Assembly: GCA_022763045.1 (NCBI GenBank)
Contig: JALEGI010000003.1
Coordinates: 1 to 64,000 of the forward strand
Direction of reading: 5' to 3'
DNA: 64,000 bases
Origin: Simkaniaceae bacterium
GTDB taxonomy: Bacteria; Chlamydiota; Chlamydiia; Chlamydiales; JACRBE01
Under the pieces are notes generated by a model. That model was not told the DNA's origin, did not search any database, and worked only from the letters and a program-made list of their open reading frames with translations. Of this stretch, positions 1-9,076 are shown in pieces. The position numbers and the translations under genes were made by a program. Positions within the stretch are counted from its first letter, which is position 1; the number at the start of each line of letters is the position of its first letter.

Positions 1-174
1 CTAGGCGGCAAACTCGAGAGGGAGTTTCTTGATGGCGACTGGTTTCTTACTCCAGCTAAAGCCGAAGATGTCTTCACAACACCACCTGATAAACTTTGGC
101 AAAACATGCTGAGAGGCATGGGTGGAAAGTACTCTTCGTACTCAATGATCCCCGAAGATTTATCGCTAAACTAA
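1..174 (+). CDS. C-terminal end of an unidentified protein (5' truncated)
   Basis: Frame 1 is open from the first base of the window and stops with TAA at 172-174, giving the last 57 residues of a protein whose start lies outside. The tail is soluble and mixed in composition, with no membrane segment and no motif I recognise. It ends in DLSLN. A promoter-like sequence and a Shine-Dalgarno-led gene follow within 131 bp, so this is probably the end of a separate transcription unit. I cannot assign a function from this fragment. Open reading and ordinary codon use support it being real. Confidence 0.6.
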   Translation, partial: LGGKLEREFLDGDWFLTPAKAEDVFTTPPDKLWQNMLRGMGGKYSSYSMIPEDLSLN

Positions 175-238
175 ATGATCCTAGAGCTCTATTCCACTAG
201 AGTGAAAATAAGAATATGTAAATTTTTTAAAAAAGTAC

Positions 239-267
239 TTGGCAAGTAATTGTTAAGTTGCTGTAAA
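239..267 (+). promoter_or_regulatory. Sigma70-type promoter for the 305 gene
   Basis: TTGGCA (239-244) and TGTAAA (262-267) are separated by 17 bp. Transcription would start near 274, leaving about 30 nt of leader that contains AGGAG (293-297) 7 nt before the ATG at 305. The -35 box is one base from consensus and the -10 box is weaker. Confidence 0.45.
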
Positions 268-304
268 CTCTCGACCACCGAAAACGCTTAACAGGAGATC
301 GATT

Positions 305-1048
305 ATGGCAACAGCAGTAGCAAAACCACCAGGACAAGACACAACAATGGGAGCCCCAGCGGCAGGCGCTGGAGGAGCTGGCTCAACAACGCCTACCAGC
401 GCTTCAACAACCACCTTTGTTCAGGGCAAACTTATGCCTCTTACCTTTAAAGATGCAATTCCAGCTCCAGAGGTACCAACAGACTCAAAGCTAAAAGACC
501 CTTCAATGACCTTTACCCAAATTTCAAAGGATTACCTAGACACCCTTCGAAAAGCTGCAAATTTGGGACTTACCCTAGAAGGGAGATGGAGTTGGTTAAG
601 GGAGGAGACTCAAAGAGAAGCTGGACTGCTTCCCAGGCTAGCCGCAATTTCTTGTGAAGTAGCTATATTAGAAGTTAACACCTTACCAGACGTTGAGGAG
701 CTAGTAAAATACGGCAAAACCCTGCGTCAGCAAGAAGCAAATCACTTGGTTTGTCTACAAATTGCAAATAGCATTGTGAAATACATGGATGAATTTTTTG
801 CAATGAATACCGGCGGCGGAACTGGAGAAGACGCTCACAAGGAATATCTCAAAGGTAGAGATGAGATTCTTCCACTAATGCGAGGTCTGCAAACAGTACT
901 GCAAACAACACAGGACCACCTAGTTGCTAGACGGCCAGACTATATCAAACACACAGGAGATTGGATGAGAGCGAAAGGAGCCTCTCCTCTGACAAGCGGC
1001 CTGACCGGGATGACATACGCTGATATGTTTGCCCCATCTGGCAAATAG
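305..1048 (+). CDS. Hypothetical protein with disordered Ala/Gly/Thr-rich N-terminus; effector candidate
   Basis: 247 residues. The first 45 or so are low complexity (Ala, Gly, Pro, Thr, Ser) and look disordered. The rest is predicted mostly helical and soluble, with no signal peptide or membrane span. The ATG at 305 has a good Shine-Dalgarno (AGGAG, 7 nt upstream) and its own promoter-like sequence. A disordered Ser/Thr/Ala N-terminus followed by a compact helical body is common in type III secretion substrates of chlamydiae, but that is inference from composition only. The gene ends 1 bp before the minus-strand neighbour's stop codon, so there is no room for a terminator. I do not recognise a family. 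Confidence 0.8.
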   Translation: MATAVAKPPGQDTTMGAPAAGAGGAGSTTPTSASTTTFVQGKLMPLTFKDAIPAPEVPTDSKLKDPSMTFTQISKDYLDTLRKAANLGLTLEGRWSWLREETQREAGLLPRLAAISCEVAILEVNTLPDVEELVKYGKTLRQQEANHLVCLQIANSIVKYMDEFFAMNTGGGTGEDAHKEYLKGRDEILPLMRGLQTVLQTTQDHLVARRPDYIKHTGDWMRAKGASPLTSGLTGMTYADMFAPSGK

Positions 1049-1049
1049 G

Positions 1050-3152
1050 CTAGAGCTCTGAAGTTTTCAGCTGCTTAATTAAGAGCTTGGGATAGAGTTT
1101 CTCAAGCTCTTTTGTGATCTTCTTGCGCTCTTTGTGTAGGTGTGAGGCAAAATGCGAAAGCGCGGAGACCATTCTGTTTAAACGCTGCGAATCAATCGCT
1201 CGTTCGCGTAAGATAAGCGCCGGAGAAAAGAGCATCTCTACCACCTCTTCGATCTCACTCTCATTCCATTTTTTCTCGGTTGTCAATATCCGAATGAGCG
1301 CATAAAACTCACAGGTTGATGTCGGGCCAATGTCAATCCAGTCTTTACATGTAAAGCTCATGATTGAGGGGTTAACCATCAAAACGATTTTCAGCTCGAG
1401 CAAGAGGTAAAAGAGCTCGATAAAATCGAGGCGATTTTTACGCGTTAGGGTGCTTTTTTTAGCAAAAAAGGCTTTGTGAATGTAGGGTATGATCTCTTTG
1501 ACAAAGCTTTTTATGGCTGTTGCGCTGATCGAGGGAGAGAAAAAGTAACCTGTTGCTGTGCCGCTGAGCGCCTGGTCTTCGAGATTTCTCAAAAAGCCGC
1601 TTGCGCTGTTTTCTTTGATGTAATTGCCAGCCTGCTTGTAAAACTCGGTATCGCGAGGAAGTGAGGCGACGTAGAGAATGTCAGAGAACTCTGCTTGCAT
1701 GGAGAGCTCTTCGAGACAGAGTGCTCGGGCATATTCGCGCCAGTTGGTTCTATCCTGAAAGTTAAATAGCAGATACTTTGGCTTTTTTGTCTGCGCAGAT
1801 AGGTAGCGCAGCATCCCGACAAACTCTTCACTGGGGTAGGCTTTATCAATCACTGATTGTCTAGTGGGGCTTGGGGTGCGTATAACGGTGGTTTTGTGCT
1901 TGCTATTGATAAAGTCAAATAAAATGCTGGGAAAATCTCCCTGAAGAAGTGGCTCAAACTCGTGAGACTGCTCTTGCTCGCGGAAGATATCAAGTGTTTT
2001 AAAGAGAGGTCCATTTGGATAGTGCATGAGCAAATCGTAGATCTTCTCTTGCCTGTCTAAGATGTCTGTCCAAACTGAGCCTTTTTTCTCTGCTTTGAAG
2101 AGCTGTCCAATAAATTTGAGGGATTTGTCGCGGCTCAATTTGTGCATGAAAAAGTAGTAACAAAGGGTGTGCAAAAGCTGCACAACTTTGTTTGCAAAGT
2201 GATTTTTATCCTTTGGCGGATCCTCTATGAGCTTTGGATAGTCCTCTGATGTGAGGGCCAATCTGAGATAGAGCTGAAAATCGTGAAAGTAGCTCATGCA
2301 GGTTTTGCGCGCGTTGTTTTCAATGGAGTTTTCTTTGTTTGCAGCAAGCATGAGCGCCATCACAGCTTGATTTGTCATGACTGCTAGGGGCTCTTTTTTA
2401 AACTTTCGAAAGCCAGATAAAAATGCGTTGAGCTTTGGTCTAACAGCTGAATGAATTTCGTGAGCAGCATAATTTGCTTCATGGTCCTGGATTAAAGAGA
2501 TGTGAATAAGAGGGTCTTCACCATACTCAGAGCCAATGAGATCATCAAAGTCTAAAACAAGTTTGATATGCCTTAAGAGGTTTCGGTTGAAAAAGGGGCG
2601 TCCATCCTCTTTTCTAATATAAAAAAGCTCATACTCATGGTCTCGCTTAACGGTTTCCAGATCTTTAAGTCCAAGTCGATGAATGTCAAGAAGGTCACTC
2701 TTATCATCTCCCCACTCCTCAAGCCAAGCATCCTCTTCTTCGATGGCTGTTTCAAATTTTTTGAGAACTTTGTTGTAGTAGTACTCCTCAAGATCGCGAA
2801 ACTCTTTTGATTCTGAAAAAAGGTGTTCGCCTACTGAGTCTTGAAACAGGGAATTGTAGGTGTCGATGCGTCCGGCAGCCTCTTTGGCAAGAGACATAAT
2901 AGCTTCAACTCCTTTTTTGGTCTCACCGCTCGCCTCTCCCTCACAAACGTGTTTTAGATAATTGCGCACGACGTTGAAGGTCTGTTTGACGTTTTCTTGC
3001 GTGTGCCCAACATCTTTAGTATCAAGCCATCTCCTCGCTGAGACGAGATTCTCTTCGTCGTTCATTTCATCAAAGTCCATCTCAGCCATACTAGATAGAT
3101 TGTCAACTGCCTCTAGTATTGTAAGCTTCTCTTTTTTAGTTGCTTTATTCAT
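1050..3152 (-). CDS. Large hypothetical protein (700 aa), chlamydial type
   Basis: Continuous 700-codon frame with ATG at 3152 and no recognisable domain. It is soluble, charged, predicted mainly alpha-helical, and starts with a Lys-rich stretch (MNKATKKEK) and then an acidic segment. I see no signal peptide, membrane span or catalytic motif. The Shine-Dalgarno before the ATG is weak (AGG within TTTAGGTAATAAT). The leader carries a possible promoter (TTGATT 3208-3203, TAATAA 3184-3179, spacer 18) and, further upstream, a very strong orphan ribosome binding site. Large soluble unknowns of this kind are frequent in chlamydia-like genomes. Coding potential is clear, function unknown. Confidence 0.85.
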   Translation of the reverse strand: MNKATKKEKLTILEAVDNLSSMAEMDFDEMNDEENLVSARRWLDTKDVGHTQENVKQTFNVVRNYLKHVCEGEASGETKKGVEAIMSLAKEAAGRIDTYNSLFQDSVGEHLFSESKEFRDLEEYYYNKVLKKFETAIEEEDAWLEEWGDDKSDLLDIHRLGLKDLETVKRDHEYELFYIRKEDGRPFFNRNLLRHIKLVLDFDDLIGSEYGEDPLIHISLIQDHEANYAAHEIHSAVRPKLNAFLSGFRKFKKEPLAVMTNQAVMALMLAANKENSIENNARKTCMSYFHDFQLYLRLALTSEDYPKLIEDPPKDKNHFANKVVQLLHTLCYYFFMHKLSRDKSLKFIGQLFKAEKKGSVWTDILDRQEKIYDLLMHYPNGPLFKTLDIFREQEQSHEFEPLLQGDFPSILFDFINSKHKTTVIRTPSPTRQSVIDKAYPSEEFVGMLRYLSAQTKKPKYLLFNFQDRTNWREYARALCLEELSMQAEFSDILYVASLPRDTEFYKQAGNYIKENSASGFLRNLEDQALSGTATGYFFSPSISATAIKSFVKEIIPYIHKAFFAKKSTLTRKNRLDFIELFYLLLELKIVLMVNPSIMSFTCKDWIDIGPTSTCEFYALIRILTTEKKWNESEIEEVVEMLFSPALILRERAIDSQRLNRMVSALSHFASHLHKERKKITKELEKLYPKLLIKQLKTSEL

Positions 3153-3178
3153 ATTATTACCTAAACTCTTTTATAACT

Positions 3179-3208
3179 TTATTATCTCTTTTAGTTTTTT
3201 AAAATCAA
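3179..3208 (-). promoter_or_regulatory. Possible promoter for the 700-aa gene
   Basis: On the minus strand, TTGATT (3208-3203) and TAATAA (3184-3179) are 18 bp apart, about 20 bp before the leader of the gene that starts at 3152. The region is A/T-rich, so chance matches are likely. Confidence 0.3.
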
Positions 3209-3337
3209 ACAATGGAAGCACCTCCTTTTAAAGCTCATTAAAACTCTGGAACTTGTAATTGAAAAAAATAAGTCTCTATTTATGTGAGGGTTATAAAATT
3301 TCTAGCCTAACTATTTTGTAGAGAGTATGCTAGGTGC

Positions 3338-4246
3338 ATGAAACGTGCTCTGAAATGGGGTTTTTACCTTCTGATATCATCTGCAATTTTTGTCGGAACC
3401 GAGAGGTTTTGCCATCGAGCAACTGGGGGGTTCACTATGATTAACATTACAGACCCTCACCCCTATGACAAGAGGTGGGATTCAGGCGCTCCCACTCCAG
3501 AAAAATTAGCAGAGGTTCGTGAGATCCTCTCTCAAAAATTTTACTTCCTCGCTCCAGGTGGCCAAAGCTACGCCTTTAGAAGCGCTGATGATCAATATGT
3601 TCTTAAACTGACAAAGCACAAACGCATGCGCGTCCCTATTTGGGCAAACTGGATGCCTCTACCCGACTTTTTAGAAAAACGCCGACAAAAAACTGCCGAC
3701 AAAAAAAAGTGCATCTTTGATGCGACTTTCAAGTCATACATGATTGCAGAAAAATACCTTCCAGAGGAGACAGGGATTGTTTTTTTACATCTCAATAAAA
3801 GTAACTACCTCAAGCAGAAGATAACAATAGTCGATAAGATAGGCATTGAGTATGAGATTAACCTCGATGACTTTGAATTTATTATCCAAAGGCGTGCAAT
3901 TCTAACATATCCCTATTTTGACCAGTTTATGCTTGAGGGAAAAGTTGATCGGGTCAAAACTGGGATCAGAAAACTTCTCCACTATCTTGTTGAGCGCTCA
4001 AAGAAGGGCGTTGAAGATCACGACTTGTGTTTCGGCACAAATCTTGCCTTTCTCAATGATGAGCCATTTCAACTTGACCTAGGCTCTCTACGCATCAATG
4101 AGTCCTTTAAATCCCCGGAAGTTTACAAAGCAAAACTTTTAGAGGCAATTGTTGAATTTAGACAATGGCTTGAGGAGTGTTATCCAGAGCTAATTCACTA
4201 CTTTGATGAGACGGTGGCGGGCATGATCAACGACCCCGAGCTTTGA
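3338..4246 (+). CDS. Kinase-fold-like protein with N-terminal membrane anchor
   Basis: 302 residues. A hydrophobic segment at about 8-21 is a signal anchor or uncleaved signal. The body has spaced motifs resembling an atypical protein-kinase or aminoglycoside-kinase fold: a Gly-containing loop (APGGQSY), Lys90 in a VLKL strand, a catalytic-loop-like D229-LCFGT-N235, and D247-LG in the position of DFG. The D229 to D247 spacing of 18 matches the canonical loop, although the D-to-N spacing is one residue longer than usual. Lys90, Asp229, Asn235 and Asp247 would bind ATP and metal if the fold is right. I infer a membrane-tethered phosphotransferase of unknown substrate. It overlaps the convergent MFS gene by 49 bp. 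Confidence 0.8.
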   Translation: MKRALKWGFYLLISSAIFVGTERFCHRATGGFTMINITDPHPYDKRWDSGAPTPEKLAEVREILSQKFYFLAPGGQSYAFRSADDQYVLKLTKHKRMRVPIWANWMPLPDFLEKRRQKTADKKKCIFDATFKSYMIAEKYLPEETGIVFLHLNKSNYLKQKITIVDKIGIEYEINLDDFEFIIQRRAILTYPYFDQFMLEGKVDRVKTGIRKLLHYLVERSKKGVEDHDLCFGTNLAFLNDEPFQLDLGSLRINESFKSPEVYKAKLLEAIVEFRQWLEECYPELIHYFDETVAGMINDPEL

Positions 4247-5751
4247 GAGGTTTTTAGATAGCGCAGCGTTAAGAAAAGGGCAACTAAAGTGACTGCGATC
4301 GAGACGATATTCATCCAAATAAAAGCCTTGAGCTGAGAGGCAACATAGAGCGACTTTAAAGCAGAGATTGTCACATCTGAGAGCTCATTTAACGGTTCAT
4401 AAACAAATCCTGACTTTGAAAATGCGCGCGCTACTTTTAGTGGGTTTAGATCAATGTCCATGCTTTGTAATACATGTCTAAATTCGTAAATTTTAACCTG
4501 ACTTTTGATAGCACCTAACACCGCAACTCCAATTGCACCTCCTGTAAAGCGCAATGTGTTGTAAAAGCCTGTTGCAAGATTGCGCTTATCTTCAGGGATA
4601 TTTGAAAGAGCGGCCGTGCTTGCAGGGGTCATAACAAACGAGGTACCGACTCCAAAGCAAAACATTGCAAAGCAGAGAATGTCAAGCCTCACTGCTAGAC
4701 AGTAAATTGTAAGACTGAAAAAGGCAGTTAAGATAAATCCAATTCCCGTGAGTACAGGAATTCTTGGCCCATAGCGATCTGAGAGATACCCACCAAGAGG
4801 TGAGATAACAATAAGAGGTAGTGTAGAAATTAAGACGTAGAGACCAGATGTAAAAGGAGAGAGCCCGATTGCCTTCTGGAAAATGAGCGGCCAGAAAATC
4901 GTATTAGCTACGAGAAACTGCATACAAAAAAGAATCACGATCCCTGAAAAATAGGTGGGAAAGCGGAAGAGCGAAATATTGACATAAGGGGTTTTTGTCA
5001 GCCTCGAGTTAACTAAAAGAAGTCCAAGCAGGGCTCCAGCTGAGAGTAAAAAATAGTGGACATAACTTGAATTCCACCCCCATACTTTCGCTTGAGTCAG
5101 ACCAAAAACTAAGCAAAACATTCCTAAAACAAGACATAAGAATCCGGGGAAATTAAAAGGCTCTTTTCGCCGCTTAGACTCCTTTACAGTCATAAAAGCG
5201 AGAGCAATGCCGTAGCCAGCGATCGGAAGATTAACCCAAAAAAGGTAGCGCCACGAGGAAAATTCTGTTAACAGCCCGCCAAAAAAGGGGCCAGCAGCAA
5301 AGAAAAAAGAGCTGATGCTTACGCTGATTCCTAAGACCCTTCCTCTGACAGAGGGAGGGAATGTCGCAAAGAGGATCGAAAGAGCCGCCGGGCCCATGAG
5401 CGCCGCCCCAAATCCTTGAGTCACACGACCAAAAATGATCGTTAAACCATTGGTTCCAACGCCCCCAAAAATAGATCCAAGGGCGAAGATTGACATCCCA
5501 AGACAAAAAGCCGTCCGATGGCCGATACGATTAGCAAGCTTTGAGGTGGCAATGACCAGCGCAGCATAAGTAAGGAGATAGGAGTTCATGATCCAATGAA
5601 CATTTACCGGAGAAACTCCAAGATCCTTTTGGATTGTCGGAAGAGCGACAGGAATTACTGTAGAATCAAACAAAATGACCGAGAGACAGGTCGTCATCGC
5701 AATAAGCACGAGCCAGCTTCTAGTCGTTATCTCGCTCAAGTTAATCGGCAT
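4198..5751 (-). CDS. MFS transporter, DHA2 (EmrB/QacA-like) family
   Basis: 517 residues with about 14 hydrophobic segments, the number typical of DHA2 drug:H+ antiporters. The N-terminal half has the expected family features: an acidic residue early in TM1 (VILFDSTVIPVALP), the loop 2-3 motif around NRIGHRTAF, and a motif-C-like Gly/Pro-rich TM5. It would export drugs or amphiphiles across the inner membrane using the proton gradient. No membrane-fusion or outer-membrane partner is adjacent, unlike the second EmrB-like gene at 23-24.7 kb. It is divergent from oppA1 across a 140-bp intergenic region, and its 3' end overlaps the kinase-like gene by 49 bp. Substrate is unknown. Confidence 0.93.
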   Translation of the reverse strand: MPINLSEITTRSWLVLIAMTTCLSVILFDSTVIPVALPTIQKDLGVSPVNVHWIMNSYLLTYAALVIATSKLANRIGHRTAFCLGMSIFALGSIFGGVGTNGLTIIFGRVTQGFGAALMGPAALSILFATFPPSVRGRVLGISVSISSFFFAAGPFFGGLLTEFSSWRYLFWVNLPIAGYGIALAFMTVKESKRRKEPFNFPGFLCLVLGMFCLVFGLTQAKVWGWNSSYVHYFLLSAGALLGLLLVNSRLTKTPYVNISLFRFPTYFSGIVILFCMQFLVANTIFWPLIFQKAIGLSPFTSGLYVLISTLPLIVISPLGGYLSDRYGPRIPVLTGIGFILTAFFSLTIYCLAVRLDILCFAMFCFGVGTSFVMTPASTAALSNIPEDKRNLATGFYNTLRFTGGAIGVAVLGAIKSQVKIYEFRHVLQSMDIDLNPLKVARAFSKSGFVYEPLNELSDVTISALKSLYVASQLKAFIWMNIVSIAVTLVALFLTLRYLKTSQSSGSLIMPATVSSK

Positions 5752-5830
5752 ACACCATCCATCTGATAAGGGTCCATTTCCATGGGAATCTATGGCCTTA
5801 CAAAAGTTGTTAACAGATTTTGTGTAATTC

Positions 5831-5859
5831 TTGCATTTATTGCAAAGACTAAATATGCT
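5831..5859 (+). promoter_or_regulatory. Promoter candidate for oppA1
   Basis: TTGCAT (5831-5836) and TATGCT (5854-5859) with a 17-bp spacer; start expected near 5866, 26 nt before the ATG at 5892. A small TGCA...TGCA inverted repeat overlaps the -35 region. Confidence 0.4.
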
Positions 5860-5891
5860 TTTAGAAAAAGATTTGGCTTGGATCTTACTAA

Positions 5892-7475
5892 ATGAGATTT
5901 CTTCTTGTTCTCTTCCTTCTTGTTTTCTGCACCAGCTGCTCTAAAAAACCACCCGAACAACAGCGACAATCGCTGAATGTAAATTTTGCCTTTGAACCGC
6001 TGACTTTAGACCCTAGAAAAGGTGGTGACTACATCTCCTCTTCTATGCATTTTATGCTTTTTCAGGGCCTCACCCGCTATACGCCTCAGAGCTCTACAGC
6101 CCTAGCCCTAGCAGACCAAGTCGAAATCTCAAACAATCGACTCACATACACTTTCCATCTGAGGGAGGCCTACTGGTCAAATGGGGACCCCATAGTAGCT
6201 GCGGATTTTGAGCACTCATGGAAGAGCATGCTCGACCCCTCATTTCCGGCGCCAAATGCCTATTTGCTCTACCCAATTAAAAATGCTAAGAGAGCTAAAA
6301 ATGGCGAAATTTCAACAAATGAAGTCGGCGTTAGGGCAATCAACGACAAAACCCTTGTTGTAGAACTTAGAAAGCCCACTCCCTACTTTCTAGAGCTCAC
6401 CTCTTTCTGCGCTCTTTTTCCAATCAACCATAAGGTCGAGTTAAACAATCCCAATTGGCATGAGGTCCATAACGAAGACTTTGTCTGTTCAGGTCCATTT
6501 TCTCTAAAAGAGTGGAGAACAAAAGATCTCATCACCATTCATAAAAACCCCAAATATTGGAATCACTGCGAGATCTCTCTTGAAGAAATTAATATTTCGC
6601 TGATCGAAAGCAGTATGACTGCCTACCAAATGTACGAGAATGGCGATATCGATCTGATGGGAACTTGTTTCTCGGAAATCCCTATCGATTCCATTCCGCA
6701 TTTAGTTGCAAATCAATTGATTCACTCAAATCCAATTGGTGCTACCTCATTTATCACTTTCAACACAACACGCTTTCCGCTCTCGCATCCAAAATTGCGT
6801 CGCGCTTTGGCCTATGCAATCGACCGGAAATCGATCGTTGATGACATTAAACAGCTTGGAGAAACAATCGCAACCGGTCCTGTAGCCCCGATTTTAAAGG
6901 GCGGCAAAACCACCGAATTTTATGAGGATGCCAACCTACCATTGGCGCGAAAACTCTTTCAAGAGGCAATTGAAGAGCTTGGTATTTTGAAGCCCGACCT
7001 TAAATTTCAGTTTGCTTTCATGACCTATAATTTTAATGAGAGAGTTGCACAAGAGATTCAGCAGCAGTGGAAAAAGGCCTTTGACATTGATATCCCCCTT
7101 ATTGGAGTTGAAATAAAAACATTTCTTGACACGCTTAATCGCCGTGATTACGACCTTGCTCTTTTCTCCTGGTCTGCGCAGTACCGAGACCCGATGAATG
7201 TACTTGACCGCTTTAAATATAAAAACACTCCAAAAAACTATGCTGATTGGGAAAACCTGCGCTACGCTAAAATTCTTAACCAGTCAGAAAAGATTCCAGA
7301 TGCCCAAAAGAGATATGAATTTCTTGAAAAAGCAGAAAGAATCTTCACCAGTGAGATGCCTGTGACTTGCCTCTATCATTGGAATATGTCGTATTTAAAA
7401 AAAGATTATGTTGATGGTTTTTATATCTCACCAATTGGATCTGTACATTTGGATAATGTTAAAATAAAAAAGTAA
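5892..7475 (+). CDS. oppA: Oligopeptide ABC transporter substrate-binding lipoprotein OppA (copy 1)
   Basis: 527 residues, SBP family 5 (DppA/OppA). A lipoprotein signal peptide ends in CTSC with the lipidated Cys at 16. The family motif regions follow in order: the LDPRKG N-terminal lobe, YTFHLREAYWSNGDP, and the hinge-region ALAYAIDRKSIV. It would capture short peptides in the periplasm for an Opp permease, which is not encoded in this window. Two paralogues with the same lobe motifs lie at 10912 and 12612, and two DUB-like genes sit between copies 1 and 2. Chlamydiae commonly carry several OppA copies. Peptide specificity cannot be read from the sequence. Confidence 0.95.
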   Translation: MRFLLVLFLLVFCTSCSKKPPEQQRQSLNVNFAFEPLTLDPRKGGDYISSSMHFMLFQGLTRYTPQSSTALALADQVEISNNRLTYTFHLREAYWSNGDPIVAADFEHSWKSMLDPSFPAPNAYLLYPIKNAKRAKNGEISTNEVGVRAINDKTLVVELRKPTPYFLELTSFCALFPINHKVELNNPNWHEVHNEDFVCSGPFSLKEWRTKDLITIHKNPKYWNHCEISLEEINISLIESSMTAYQMYENGDIDLMGTCFSEIPIDSIPHLVANQLIHSNPIGATSFITFNTTRFPLSHPKLRRALAYAIDRKSIVDDIKQLGETIATGPVAPILKGGKTTEFYEDANLPLARKLFQEAIEELGILKPDLKFQFAFMTYNFNERVAQEIQQQWKKAFDIDIPLIGVEIKTFLDTLNRRDYDLALFSWSAQYRDPMNVLDRFKYKNTPKNYADWENLRYAKILNQSEKIPDAQKRYEFLEKAERIFTSEMPVTCLYHWNMSYLKKDYVDGFYISPIGSVHLDNVKIKK

Positions 7476-7539
7476 ATATATTTTATTTTATAAATAATTG
7501 AGTTAGAATAGAGGTGCATTAACCTTAAAGGACTTAATA

Positions 7540-8997
7540 ATGAGTCAGAGCATCGCAATTCAATCAGCTCCCCCAGTCTCTTACAGGTTTGGCAAAGAGT
7601 TAAACACTTTTACCAATGCATTCATTGGCCCCCTATCCCAAAAACACCCTGTTGTCGATGCAATTGGAAGGTTATTTATCGCTCTCGTCGCCTTGCCTGT
7701 CTATCTTATACTTGGCTCTCTTTATGCTGGAGCGCGTATTTTCAATTGCTACCAAAGACCTCCCTCAACACTTGACATGGACGTCGATAGCTTCTTTCAA
7801 GGAAAAAAAACTCCTTCTGATCTAAGAAATGCTGCAAGCAAAAAGCTCTCTGTCGACCCAAAAGACATAGAGGCAAGAAAGGTGCTCACTGACATTATGA
7901 TTCGCGATTGGGCAGAATCCGTCTATTCACCAGATTTAGGAGCAAACCGCGAAAAAGTTGTAGACTCTCTTGTCTCACGCTACAAGGGAATCGAGCTGAT
8001 TGAAGAGGGTAACGATGTCAACTGGGATCAAGTTAGAAGCGCTCCGCTACCAGAGCTTTCCCCAATCACCACTCGCACTGCAACTTCCCCCTATGGGTTT
8101 CATAATTTTGGCAACTCCTGTTATTTCAATGCATTTATGCAGGCGCTGGTATCTGAGCACTTTAACGACATGTGGGACACCTACGCTTGCCTCGATGGAA
8201 TTCGCCCTGACCAAAGAGCGCTTTTTGCTAAAATTATGGCTCTTCGCGACTGCTTAAGAAACGAACCTAAGCGAGAAACAGTCCGAGATAGACTCAATGC
8301 AATTTTGACCGACCCACTGGTTGTTGCCGCTGAAATACCTAAAAGCGAACAAATGGACTCTGGAGAGAAATTGCTAGCACTTCTTCGATTGCTTTCTGTA
8401 ACAGATCGCCCCTATTTTGGCTTGGAATATAGTAGCTCACACCATCAATCGATTAAGCATTCACTTCACTATAATACAACTCCAGTCTACTCTCCCGGTG
8501 ATCAGATCGAAGCCATGGTGCAGGCAACAATGCGCGGAGAAGCCTCAGGCTATGACAGCTCTTGCCACAACTTAATTCTTATTCCTCCAAATCAAGATAA
8601 CGGTATTGCAGACAAGAGTGCAATTAAACAGACTGTAATTGGAAAAAAGATGGTCATCTCTATTCCAAGAGCTCGCCAAATTGCTGATCGTATAGAAGAC
8701 TATCGGGTAGACGTTTCAGGACTTAACCAACTCATTCGCCTACCTCTACACAATGGAAATGCAGAGTTTCAGGGCTATATTGTGTTAAAACCGGTCTCTT
8801 GGGTTGTTCATCATGGTTCCCTAAAGCATGATGGACACTACTACAATTACACATTGCGATCTGAAGATGGCGCTCTGATTAAAAATAATGATACTAGGTG
8901 CGCAATTGTCGACAATCAGGTTTTTGGACCGAGTGGCGATATCTCAACTCATTGTACGCAGGTTTACTACACCTGTGTTGGATTTGAGCCCAACTAG
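7540..8997 (+). CDS. Ubiquitin-specific-protease-like (C19) deubiquitinase candidate 1
   Basis: 485 residues. Residues about 40-70 form a hydrophobic membrane-interacting stretch, followed by a linker and a papain-fold USP-like domain. The Cys box reads YGFHNFGNSCYFNAFMQAL, matching the USP signature G-x-x-N-x-G-N-x-C-Y, with the nucleophile Cys194. The His box DGHYYNY gives His433, and NND follows at the position of the third catalytic residue. Ubiquitin-specific proteases are typical of eukaryotes, so this is probably a secreted host-directed isopeptidase acquired from a eukaryote. The start has an AAAGGA ribosome site. It forms a tandem pair with the next gene. No Zn-finger Cys pairs are evident. 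Activity is untested. Confidence 0.85.
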   Translation: MSQSIAIQSAPPVSYRFGKELNTFTNAFIGPLSQKHPVVDAIGRLFIALVALPVYLILGSLYAGARIFNCYQRPPSTLDMDVDSFFQGKKTPSDLRNAASKKLSVDPKDIEARKVLTDIMIRDWAESVYSPDLGANREKVVDSLVSRYKGIELIEEGNDVNWDQVRSAPLPELSPITTRTATSPYGFHNFGNSCYFNAFMQALVSEHFNDMWDTYACLDGIRPDQRALFAKIMALRDCLRNEPKRETVRDRLNAILTDPLVVAAEIPKSEQMDSGEKLLALLRLLSVTDRPYFGLEYSSSHHQSIKHSLHYNTTPVYSPGDQIEAMVQATMRGEASGYDSSCHNLILIPPNQDNGIADKSAIKQTVIGKKMVISIPRARQIADRIEDYRVDVSGLNQLIRLPLHNGNAEFQGYIVLKPVSWVVHHGSLKHDGHYYNYTLRSEDGALIKNNDTRCAIVDNQVFGPSGDISTHCTQVYYTCVGFEPN

Positions 8998-9076
8998 CCG
9001 CTAAAATAGTATTTATATTTTCTTTATTTACTTTCCAATGTATACTCCCATATTGAAAGATAGAAAGGAGTCCCAA

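Noticed and set aside
175-238. Inverted-repeat text (CTCTA...TAGAG) after the truncated first gene
   Set aside because: Stem of only 5 bp and no T-run; not a convincing terminator.
9038-9076. Upstream in-frame ATG for DUB candidate 2
   Set aside because: AAAGGAG stands directly before the later ATG at 9077, and the extra 13 residues have no homologous counterpart in copy 1.
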